A stretch of DNA of 64,000 bases from contig JAHLEZ010000012.1 of NCBI GenBank assembly GCA_020726505.1, positions 2,170,001 through 2,234,000 on the forward strand, written 5' to 3'. The DNA is from Leptodontidium sp. MPI-SDFR-AT-0119 (lineage: Eukaryota; Ascomycota; Leotiomycetes; Helotiales; Leptodontidiaceae). This document shows positions 11,770-20,617 of the stretch, piece by piece. Both the position numbers and the translations under genes were made by a program. Numbering within the stretch: the first letter of the stretch is position 1; each line of letters starts with the position of its first letter. Under the pieces are notes generated by a model, which saw only the letters and a list, made by a program, of their open reading frames with translations, had not been told where the DNA came from and did no database searches.

Positions 11770-12978
11770 AACCCCTGGCCTCTAGTAAGCGAGACGCTCA
11801 GAGGAGGCGAATGGGGAAGTTGCCAAGAAATTTGAATCATTTTTAAAATTGATTTGACAACAATAAATGACCCCTGTTCTTACTGTAGTGCCTTGCACAT
11901 GCATCATGCAAGTTCCTGCATTTCGTCCATGATCGCAGGAATACGGCCGAGTGACATGTGTTTGATTTCGTACCCGCGCCAGCCGCGGGGCCCACCCCAC
12001 CGGGTATGCAATCGGGGAGCACATCGCAAAGATTGACAGCGGCTCGAGTTATAGCTTAAACGCCCGAACCAATGAACAAGCATAGTCAAGCAATCTTAAG
12101 CAACGTTAAGCAACGCCAAGCGAATACTCAGAGCAACATTAGTTGATGTAACCTTGATGATCAAACTATCGACCGCGCAGCGCTCCTATCGACAGTATCG
12201 TTGAAGACATGAAATATTCTCATACCTAGTCTTTTATTGAGAAAAATCTTGAACCTGAGTTAATTCTTTGCTTATCTGCGCGTGGGTCGAGTTATGCAAC
12301 ATGCACCCTTCCACTCAAAAGAAGAACGCCTATTAAAGACAGCGCGTGGGATGCGGCGAAGCCGAGCAGGGGGAAGTAACCAACTGAGACAAGTCAAACC
12401 CTGACGGTGATTAGGGTTCTGACTCTCAAAGTCTTCAGATCAGTGAACTAACAACGGTGGAAACGTCTTGACCCATCAAGCGAATCAGACCTTCCTGGCT
12501 AAGTAGTAGCAGGCCCTGCATAAATCGACCCATATGTACTTGGGCAGAAAATCTGGCTCGGCTGCAAACCCCTCGATCCAAAAGCCCAATTGAGATAACC
12601 ACCTCCCTCTTCCAGATGTTGTTCCGGGAAAAACTCTTCGCAAAAGTTTCGCCGACTGGCAATATGCCAGTATGATGAATTTGTCCTGGGAGACCTCTCC
12701 ATCGGATAATCAAATCATGAAGAGCGATACCGCGCCTGTGGAGCATTTTCATTAAATGGCAAGTGTCGAGGTGGATTGGAGGACAGCAAAGTACTTCCAT
12801 TTTCCTCTTTTGTAGGAAGCCTTCCCCGAGTGAAATGTTTTTCCTTTTAGTTCTTCTCTCAACTTTTTGGATTACTTCCCAGGTTAGTACTTCTCAATGT
12901 GACACTGTATAGCAGCACCGCTGATCGAATAGCATTGTGTGGACTTCAGCAGGCCCTCTAAGATCATCTTCCAACAAG
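11770..12978. other. Intergenic, no supported gene
   Basis: Several copies of a short AAGCAA-type motif occur near 12088-12122. The minus-strand frames at 12435-12800 and 12499-12702 are open but carry no motif I recognise; they could be a decayed gene. The last part is presumably the promoter of the secreted-protein gene at 12979. Confidence 0.4.
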
Positions 12979-13467
12979 ATGATGTTTCTACAGCACCGGA
13001 CATACGGACTGCTGATTCTGATCGTCTCTACGCTTGTAAGAGCAGCATATAATGTCTCAAACGGGCTTATACCAAGAGGAGATCTCCAAATCCGGCTCGA
13101 CTACAATCTTGCCAGGGCAGAGGGAGCGCGGCGAGCGCCACCAACACAGACATCAAATAAGGACGTTCGCAATGTTATTTTCACTAGTCATCCGGAGTTC
13201 GGTCAAGATGTCAGTGCCTTCAGCGACGGTCAGCTGGTCCAAATGGGTTTCAATGCATATGAAGAAATGCTAGTTGAGTTGGCCCGGTACGGGTTTACAA
13301 AATGGGCCCAACCTAGTGTCATGACCGTCTTTGCCATTGGCCAGGAAATCTTTCTAGCAATCTCTCAGAAAGGGAAGGGTTCTTTCATGAACAATTTCCC
13401 AGATTCAACCTGTTATAAAGAGTCTGAATTTGTACCAATGATAAGCCAAATCCCACTGTGTACCTGA
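12979..13467 (+). CDS. Secreted protein of an unrecognised fungal family (copy 1)
   Basis: ATG 12979 starts a signal-peptide-like leader with a hydrophobic core (YGLLILIVSTLVRAA). The mature part reads RLDYNLARAEGARR, then VIFTSHPEFGQDVSAFSDGQ, then VFAIGQEIFLAISQKGKGSF, ending at a TGA at 13465-13467. I do not recognise a named domain. The same three blocks, in the same order, occur in a second decayed copy at 17463-18410 (RLDYALASVASG, DGQIVEMACNAFAEM, VANDEIFMSSSLKG), so this is a real family. That copy goes on to a Cys-containing region absent here, so this gene may be 3'-truncated, or its downstream exon may lie at 13493-13681, where another frame has CCEIGRRMDCDSDEKLSERC. Secretion is inferred from the leader. 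Function is unknown. Confidence 0.55.
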   Translation: MMFLQHRTYGLLILIVSTLVRAAYNVSNGLIPRGDLQIRLDYNLARAEGARRAPPTQTSNKDVRNVIFTSHPEFGQDVSAFSDGQLVQMGFNAYEEMLVELARYGFTKWAQPSVMTVFAIGQEIFLAISQKGKGSFMNNFPDSTCYKESEFVPMISQIPLCT

Positions 13468-13926
13468 AGAATAGGATCCCGAGACGACATCCGTGTTGTC
13501 GCGGAGCATACTAGGGAAATGCTGTGAAATTGGTCGCAGAATGGACTGTGACAGTGACGAGAAGTTGTCTGAACGTTGCTTGAAGGATCCAACATGTTTT
13601 AGTGCTCTTTCAGGGCTCAGATTTCAAAGAATTGATGTTTTGCGAAGCACATCACTAGAAGTGATCGGTTCCATGTCGTAAAAACTACGCAGCAAAATTA
13701 CGAGATGACTTGTGTATCACTGAGTGTGAAACTTGCACATTTTATTAAGTATGAAAATTCAGAAGCTAAAGTCCCTTAAATTCTTTCCATCGAATTCCAG
13801 GGAAGGGAAGAGAGTCCAAGCCCTCCATTTGGTGACTGCATATAATTCGTCCACAGAACAGGTGTTGTAGAACTGACGCCACGACTAAATGCTGTAGTAA
13901 GAATAAGCCCATTTGGTGCCCTTCTT

Positions 13927-15510
13927 TCAAAAACCTGTGACTCGAAAGTCTAGACCGTAGTGGTGACACAACTGTGACAGCTCTTCTTTCATGGCAGGGC
14001 TCCATTCTTTGACCACCTCCTTCAGCACCAGTGTTTGTAGCATTGGCCTTGTCTTTACACATTTCAGATTCCTCAACCTGTAAGTAACAGGGGAATTAGC
14101 AATTACCACATCTGGGATGTTTTAGGGGGATGATAAAACATGTCTCTAAAGAATCTTGAGACATTCAGAAAGGAAAGAATAGGCTCCCCTAATACACACC
14201 ATCGCCCTAGAGCAGACGAGACCGCCGTGTCTTCCCATTCGGGTTCCCAGGGCCAGTCAAGCAATACATCATCCGTTATTGTCAAGATTTCGAGGTTCCG
14301 GGGGATCACATCTTCTACTGTGATATCGTGGCGCGCATTAAAGTTGCCGGTTAAGAACGGCAACGGAATTTGGAGGGTTTTCAGACAGCCAAGGTCCACA
14401 ATGCCTTCCAACGTCCCTTCAAAGTCGAGGAAATCATATTCGTAATCTTCTTCAAGAGAGCACTTGCCAGTGATGACCAGTTCCTCTAGTGTTTCTCGCA
14501 CGTGCCCTAGAGCGCGACCAATATCATCGAGGCTGACCCAGACTGAACCTTCCTCTGGCCTCCCAAGATGAACTCCTGACCGATAATACCAATTATATCG
14601 GAGTTTCTTGAGTGCTGGAGTCATGGATAGTAATTGGCCAAGATGCTTCGGTTCAACGGCGGTTAAGTGGAGTACCGTCAGCAATGAAGAAGTAGGCGTC
14701 TGGATGGTAATTTCGTCCCACGTAATTGGCATGGATGAAACCAACGAGAACTCTTGAACTGCTGGCAGGTAGAACCATGGCTGTAAGTCTGTAGATCTGG
14801 CTGAATATATAGTCCGGCCTTGCTTAGCACCGAAGTTGAGACATAGCACCCGCAAATGCTGATAAGTGGGCAACTCATAATCAGTCTGTCTGAAAACCGC
14901 TGCATAGAATAGCTGTCGTAAGAGTCCAGTCTCAAACGTGAATATTGGGCCGAGAACCAAGTTCGTGACATGGTGTAATTGGGATAGCAAAAGTGTGGTC
15001 AAAGTATCCATTGCGCCTTGGGACATCTGGTCTTTCCACGAGAGTTTCATCGGTAAGAGCGCAAAATCCACCTTTGTCAGCTCCATGGCCTTTACCGCAT
15101 CCTCGTAGTCCAAGGAGGCAATATCGATTCTGGGAGGTTTCGTATCTCGGTTTTCGTGATACGGGATGAAAGAGTCCCCAAGTAGTGATACACTTCGGAC
15201 ATGTGCCGCTAGCTCTGGTCTCCGTAGAATTGTGCGAATGAAGGCTGTAATAGGAGGTGGCCGATCTTCCAGCCATGTCCATTCGATACTCGAGTATAGT
15301 AATGGCTCGCAAGTTGCGCGTGACGCTTTGCTAACAAGAGAGAGCAAATGGAGCTCACGCGGCGAGAGTAATTCTAGCACAGGCATCAACATATCGCCTA
15401 GCAAATCCCAGAGTGAGTCTCTTGGAAGTCTCTGCTTGTCATCGTGAGCATGTTGTGAGTGACCATTAGGGTATGCCCCCACTTACCTGGCGTAAGATTT
15501 GCGAGGCCAT
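13927..15510 (-). CDS. F-box protein
   Basis: Three exons fit by phase: 15510-15487 (ATG, eight codons), 15431-14200 and 14077-13927, giving 468 residues. The short first exon replaces a stretch with no nearby ATG, its donor is a perfect GTAAGT, and the last intron (122 bp) joins LGRW to LRNLKCVKTRPML. The N-terminus, RLPRDSLWDLLGDMLMPVLE followed by LLSPRELHLLSLVSKASR, is F-box-like, and the rest has Leu-rich spacing typical of the substrate-binding half of ascomycete F-box proteins. These proteins bridge Skp1 of an SCF ubiquitin ligase to a substrate; the substrate is unknown. The C-terminal EWSPAMKEELSQLCHHYG also looks family-like. The gene sits inside a repeat-rich block but appears intact. 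Confidence 0.8.
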
Positions 15511-16214
15511 GACTGTAAAGGTTCGATCGATATGATTGCGCGCCTCGAGTGCGTGCAGAGTTGGGAGCGGTGGTTGTGGTGATGGATAGCTGCGTGCGCT
15601 CACGCGGCAAAGTGCCTACGATAGAGAACTCTTTATACTCGGGGCTAAAAGCATACGGTTTGACATTATCATAAGTGGGCAACAGGCCGAAGCACTAGGA
15701 GCAAAGCGTATAAACATCCTGTACGGCCCGGAGCGCCAAGGAAACTTTGTTCTGCCAAGCTCCCGCTATTAGTAATACTGAGGAGCTTGAGATAAGGTAG
15801 CCTACTCGAAGAAATATATCTTAAAGGCCGGGCAAGTGAGAACGAGCCCGACGCTTTCAGCTCGGTCCTCCAAAATACTGCGCCGCGTACCTCCGTAGAG
15901 CTCCGGGATAAGGAGGCGAGATGCAAGACCCATACCCTTGAAAACATCCAACATGCTCCACCGTTCTTCTCATCACCAACAGGAGTCGAATCAATCACCT
16001 ACCTAATTCTCGCATACCTAGTCAACACTGCTCCACAGTATTCTTTTCTGCACTTTCTGTCAAAGAGAACGAAAATTCTTTATCAAGTAACCCTTGGCCA
16101 CCCCCCCCCCCCCCCCCCTTTTTTTTTTTTCAAGGCCGGCCTCCACTTCACGTGAAAATCCAGTCTTTCGTTCTGTGCTATCTATTGTTCTCACGCGCCT
16201 AAATCACTACTATT
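15511..16214. other. Intergenic with a C18-T12 tract
   Basis: No supported gene. A run of 18 C followed by 12 T lies at 16101-16130, just upstream of the ankyrin-like gene start. The minus-strand frame at 15669-15998 shows no motif. Confidence 0.5.
16101..16130. repeat. Homopolymer tract C18-T12
   Basis: Eighteen C are followed directly by twelve T. Similar tracts lie at 19946-19971 (G26) and 43105-43143 (C17, GG, T20). Confidence 0.9.
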
Positions 16215-16285
16215 ATGTTATCCGATGAGGTTTTCGCCGAAGAAGAACTTGCTGAGGCGTTTCTCGATGCCTGCCACGCAGGTAA

Positions 16286-17169
16286 GCTGCAGTCAGAGTG
16301 GCCAATAAGTCAGCTAAGTCAGTATCAGTTGAGAAAATCTCTCAACTGACTGACTGACATAAAAGAGAGCAACTGATTAACTGAAACTGAGTAAATTGAT
16401 CAGTACTAATTTAAACTGAAGATATATTACAAAATCAAACTTCTAACAACACAGCTTTGTAGGCTCCGGCGATTTTAATGGCACTACGATTTTGCCAATT
16501 CTTCAAGCACTCCTGGTGCCACAGCGTCTCCCCCGACAGATTAGAGCTCTTTAGAGTAGACTGTTTTGCACAGGAGGAAAAGACTCGTTCGCACTCAAAG
16601 CTCATGGCAGGAATAGCTAGAAAATCAAAGGCCATTTGAGCTAACTGCGGCCACTCGGCCTCACGCAGTTTCCAGTACTCCATCACTCCCATATGCTCTA
16701 CAAGACGCTCTTGAAGATAATGGAAATACTGATCTCTTCGACCAGAAACAACTGCGGTACGACGTCTAGTGATTGGTGCGGCCGCATTGAGTATGCTCTT
16801 CAAGTAGTCCTTTTCATCATCTTTAATAATCATAGAGAGGCGTGCGAGGAAGCCATATTTGCAGTTGTTTGATGGCAGGATCGTGAGTTTGGATGATGCC
16901 GGCGGGGTTACGTAATCAATTTCTGGTGCTTTTGGGGCTGTTGGGCTAATCAGAGGCCTTGATTTTGCCTTAGCCGAGCCAAGTTTACCAGGGGCCTCAC
17001 CTAAAAAACCGGCCCAGCTGCACCACCAAAACTGACCCTATTATGAGGATTTTCCTACCTCTCAACTGACTTATTAGGGTTAGGGCTACCAACTGACTGA
17101 TTACGAATTTTGGCTCAACTTAATAAGAGAGCTTAACTAGACTGACTTACTGGCCACTCTGGCTGCAGA
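16286..17169. mobile_element. Short non-autonomous hAT element with 8-bp target duplication
   Basis: The element spans 16294-17161 (868 bp). Its ends are inverted repeats, CAGAGTGGCCAATAAGTCAG on the left and the same with one mismatch on the right. It is flanked by GCTGCAGT (16286-16293) and GCTGCAGA (17162-17169), an 8-bp duplication with one mismatch, which is the hAT signature size. Inside is only a C-terminal hAT dimerisation fragment (16435-16833, minus). It lies in the first exon of an ankyrin-like gene. The element is too short for a full transposase, so movement would have depended on one supplied elsewhere. Confidence 0.87.
16435..16833 (-). pseudogene. hAT transposase C-terminal dimerisation fragment
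   Basis: The 132-codon frame contains the hAT family C-terminal signature: YWKLREAEWPQLAQMAFDFL followed by AIPAMSFECERVFSSCAKQ, then LWHQECLKNWQ. A full fungal hAT transposase is roughly 600-900 residues, so the zinc finger and most of the catalytic domain are missing. It lies within the 868-bp hAT element and is presumably the 3' remnant left after an internal deletion. Confidence 0.85.
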
Positions 17170-17462
17170 AGGCCAAAGACCTATCGCAAGCGGGCAACTT
17201 ACTACTGAAAATCTCGACGAGGGGCTTGCTCGAAATAAAAGGCACATGTCGTTATCTCGCTAAAACAAACGGTGGCCGTAGCACCGTAAGAAAGTGTATT
17301 AGTGAAAAGCTCAAGGGCTATACCTAGAAATCACTGCAGTTTACATATTGCCTCCCGCCGATGCTGTATTGAAAGGTATATTATTACCCTCTGTACAAAA
17401 ATGAACGAGCGCAAACGTAGCTTCCGAGTATAGTCAACTGCTTACTTTTTTTTTTGTAGTAA

Positions 17463-18410
17463 GGCTCGACTATGCACTGGCATCAGTTGCTTCGGGTCCC
17501 GCGCGGAGCTACTTCTATGATTCACATCTAGTATTCGCCTATCCTCCGGACACTCTTACAGACGGACAGATCGTAGAAATGGCCTGCAACGCATTCGCGG
17601 AGATGAAAGCAACGTGGAAAAAGGTAAGAGATAAGCAAGTGCCATCCACCCGTTTATCTATTTATCCCCTTACTTGCAACTGCACTTAAATCAATCATGA
17701 TTTGTAATAAAGGCTATGATCTTCGCCAGCATCTATTCACATTGACGAATTTTCGGTACTGATCATTGGAGCCTGGAAGTGTGGGCTTCTCATATTCAAT
17801 ATCATTTATCTCCGATCTGAAGCTAATGCCGAGACTTAGTACAAGACCTGAGAAAAATCAGAACTCATCAATTACCAACGGTTATGACGGTCCTTGTCGC
17901 TAACGACGAGATCTTCATGTCCAGTTCATTAAAAGGTGCTGCCTACACAGTTTGGAAGTCTCTACAGCTTTGCATGCTTGCATGGGCTGAAACGACAGGA
18001 GTGACTGACAAATGTCACAAAAATGAAGGGAGCTGTGGTGAGGTTATGGTTGCTTCGCAATACTATACAGAACATTATGTTAGTCGAACAAATTCTAAGG
18101 CAGACTTAGCTAACTCAAATTGATAGGATGAGACAGGCAGATCGCTGAAGTCTGAAAGCAATGTTAGGGGGGGTAACGGTAGAATACACCGACCTAACGG
18201 ACGACGTTGGTGATTCTTGTGGGATAAAGGATTCTTGCGGAACTGGAGCAGATGTGCGTATTAATATCCTTGCACTGACGCGGGTATAAAGGATTTCTGG
18301 GGTTGCAATGAGTTTACACAGGAGCAGAACATCAGGGTTATACCGAAAGGAACGGGCAGGGAGGGTTATGCTTTGTCAGACTTTGGTACCCACAACTTTG
18401 ATCAGATTTA
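17463..18410 (+). pseudogene. Second copy of the unrecognised secreted family, decayed or multi-exon
   Basis: Blocks on the plus strand match the gene at 12979: RLDYALASVASG, then YPPDTLTDGQIVEMACNAFA up to about 17624, then THQLPTVMTVLVANDEIFMS from about 17857, LKGAAYTVWK, and HKNEGSCGEVMVASQYYTEH. After a plausible intron (donor GTTAGT near 18078) come DSCGIKDSCGTGAD, another intron (donor GTGCGT), and GFWGCNEFTQEQNIRVIPKG with LSDFGTHNFDQI, ending in a TAG. The repeated Cys positions suggest disulphides. No start codon or leader is visible upstream, where an intron acceptor-like T-rich tract ends at 17460, and one frame change near 18160 is not explained by a clear intron. It is probably a relic. 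Function is unknown. Confidence 0.5.
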
Positions 18411-18922
18411 GCTGTGTAGATGATCGTAGTAAAGATGAACATCTCGGTGCTTGGACGTCATGTGTCATGAGGACGCAAACCAAGACTGGGACAGTGTCGT
18501 CTTAATTGTTAAGGATGCTCGGCTACCGGCTCCCTCGATTTCACGTCCATAGTGTTTCAATTCAGGCTTGACTGGTCTACCCTTTTGAAGCTCTTTTATG
18601 CCTGACTCGTAGTACTCTCAGATGATACGGTGTGTTATTTTAGTGAAATCGTGCTGTTGAGGTTAGGGGGTTTTCCGTGATGAGATAATAAGATAATTGA
18701 TTTGGTCACAGATAGAAAGCAACTAAACCGAATAAAAATTCGTCTTCATCTTTTGAGTATTGTTCACTTCTCATTTGTACTTCAATGCTCCAATAGACGG
18801 CATTTGGAACCGGAAGATGACTCCACATTGCCCAATTTCCCGAGGATGATTGCGAATCCTTTGATATCTTGATGGAATGGATCTACATGTCTTAACCCAC
18901 AGATCTCCAGGGATGGACGAAA
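18411..18922. other. Intergenic, no supported gene
   Basis: I see no coding frame or repeat between the secreted-family relic and the MITE. Confidence 0.4.
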
Positions 18923-19296
18923 GGAAATCGACATGCCCCCGGGGTATCGGTGAAAACTCATCGCCCTAGCAGAATAAATTTTAGGCTATGATTTTCAAGT
19001 TTTAGGCTCCTGATCGCTAAACTTCTAGGCCTCTAGTCACTAACTTTTCTATCCTTTAATCTCAATAACATATTCGCGCAAAAGCGATCTAGGACTAGTA
19101 AGGGATTTATCTTAATCTAAAAAGCTACTCTAGAGAAACGAGCAGTAAATTTAGAGTGTTTTGGCTACTTAGTGAAACTAGTGGCAAGAGGCCTGAATTC
19201 TAGTGACTATAGGCCTGTACTCTAGCGATCAGGAGCCTGAAATTTATTCTGCCAGGGCGGTAAGATCTATCGACACCCTGGGGGGTGTCGATTTCC
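18923..19296. mobile_element. Foldback MITE with long inverted repeats and terminal hairpins
   Basis: About 66 bp at each end are inverted copies of each other. Both contain GGAAATCGACA at the tip, then CGCCCT(A/G)GCAGAATAAATT, then AGGCTCCTGATCGCTA. Each tip is itself a small palindrome; the right one, 19269-19292, is a perfect 10-bp inverted repeat around a 4-bp loop. Subterminal motifs of the form AGGCCT-N-TAGTCACTA recur on both arms. There is no coding frame. I found no convincing target duplication, so the superfamily is not assigned. It lies about 65 bp upstream of the ATG of the gene at 19361. Confidence 0.7.
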
Positions 19297-19360
19297 CTCT
19301 TCCCCCAGGGATAACGCGCTAAATAAGCGAAGCGGACTACATCTGGAATATCTCTCGACC

Positions 19361-20394
19361 ATGCAACCCTCTTTTGTCTTCACAATATCCCCGATAATGA
19401 AACATCTCCGCCTAGCGACCACTTTGCTCCAAACATCACCTCGCCCTCATCATCTACGCTCACATATTCAAGCCCTCTCTTTACCCCCATCAAAAGATGT
19501 CCAGCCCCCCTTTCTACACAAAATCAACTCCGCCCCAAAAGCCCTCCCTCAAACTATCCCCACTCACCCCTCTCCCTCCCCTATCCACCTTCACCCAGCT
19601 ACCCACCCCTCAGTCTCCCTACCCGACCGCTTCGACGGCGCCTGGGCAGAAACAATATCCAACCACGGAGGGGGACCTTCTCTTTCCTCTCCCAACAAAA
19701 ATAAAACGTCTTCGTATCTTTCATCGCGTTCCGCTGCACTAGTCCCTCGATTACTTCTCAGGCTTGGGCGAGTTTCACCGAGAAATGTGAAAAGTTGATG
19801 TTGATGCAATGGGAACATGAAGCTTCTGAAGGGGCGGATCCGGAGGATATGAGGAGGTTTTTTAAAATTGCTTGGGTTGAGGATGTTGATGTTCAACAAG
19901 TTCATGTGGATCTAGGGTTACTGAGAGAGTGAGTTTTTGAGAAAAGGGGGGGGGGGGGGGGGGGGGGGGGGTCATATGGATTAACGAGAATAAGCTGATT
20001 TTTCGACAGGAAATTCCAAGACGTGATCAACGATCTAAAATCCCAAAGCTCAGAAACCACAGATATCATCTTCCCATCCATCACTGCCTTCCTCTACATA
20101 GACGACGCAGCTATCTCCTCACTTTTGTCTCCTTCCTCGAGACAAATACCATTTGTACATGCAGTCAATCCTGGTTACGAGGGGTTTTATGACGACGATC
20201 CTCTGAATCCGGAAGCACATTATAAGATCGCTATTGAGCTTTTGGGAAATTTTTGGTGTTTGGTGGGAACAGGAGAGATGGGGATGGAGGAATTGATGCC
20301 GAGAGAGGTGGGAGGTGTTTGTCGTGTTATTGGGGAGAATGGGTTGTATGTGGGCGAGGTCATGGAGAAGGTGAAGGAGGGGTTGTTGAAGTGA
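19361..20394 (+). CDS. Hypothetical protein, not recognised, frame disturbed
   Basis: ATG 19361 opens a 145-codon frame rich in Ser, Pro and His with DRFDGAWAETISNHGGG near its end. A different frame then carries a better-looking acidic protein: QAWASFTEKCEKLMLMQWEH, FFKIAWVEDVDVQQVHVDLG, and, after an intron (19928-20009, GTGAGT...ACAG), EKFQDVINDLKSQ and FVHAVNPGYEGFYDDDPLNP, stopping at 20394. I could not find an intron that joins the first frame to the second in phase, so either a short exon is missed or an indel is present. The 19928 intron contains a run of 26 G. No known family is recognised. Confidence 0.45.
19946..19971. repeat. Homopolymer tract G26 inside an intron
   Basis: Twenty-six consecutive G follow a GTGAGT donor by about 18 bp. 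Such a run is prone to length error in sequencing. Confidence 0.9.
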
Positions 20395-20617
20395 TTGAGA
20401 TGGGATTGTGAGATGTGTCTGGTTTTCAGGCGAAAGAAAAGTGGCCGAAATTTATCTCGTCCAAGCGAGACACTGTATGAGAACTACCGTCCTTTGTTTC
20501 TCCGACTGAGAGTCTAGTTCCAGAGAATCATTTGAGAATAAGGTTTTTGGTAATTCAAAATACGTAGGAGAAATATGAAAAAGATTACAAGAGATAGTTG
20601 GAGATAAGCAAAATAGC

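Larger units (their letters stand above)
16215..17330 (+). pseudogene. Ankyrin-type gene split by a hAT element
   Basis: ATG 16215 begins MLSDEVFAEEELAEAFLDAC followed by HAGKLQ; this looks like the N-terminus of a fungal ankyrin-repeat protein. The frame is interrupted at 16294 by a short hAT element. If the element and one copy of its 8-bp target duplication are removed, the frame continues as KAKDL, then, after an apparent one-base shift, as SGQLTTENLDEGLAR, as expected for such a protein. Stops follow. The gene is therefore doubly damaged: an insertion in its first exon and later decay. The 3' limit is approximate; I can follow family-like sequence only to about 17240. Ankyrin assignment is inference from a short stretch. 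Confidence 0.5.

Noticed and set aside
12435..12800. 121-codon minus-strand frame
   Set aside because: Two overlapping frames are open, neither has a recognisable domain, and no exon structure supports it. It could be a relic but cannot be supported.
14078..14106. A 29-bp intron at the end of the F-box gene
   Set aside because: It preserves the frame but is too short for a spliceosomal intron; the alternative donor at 14199 gives a normal 122-bp intron and also joins in phase.
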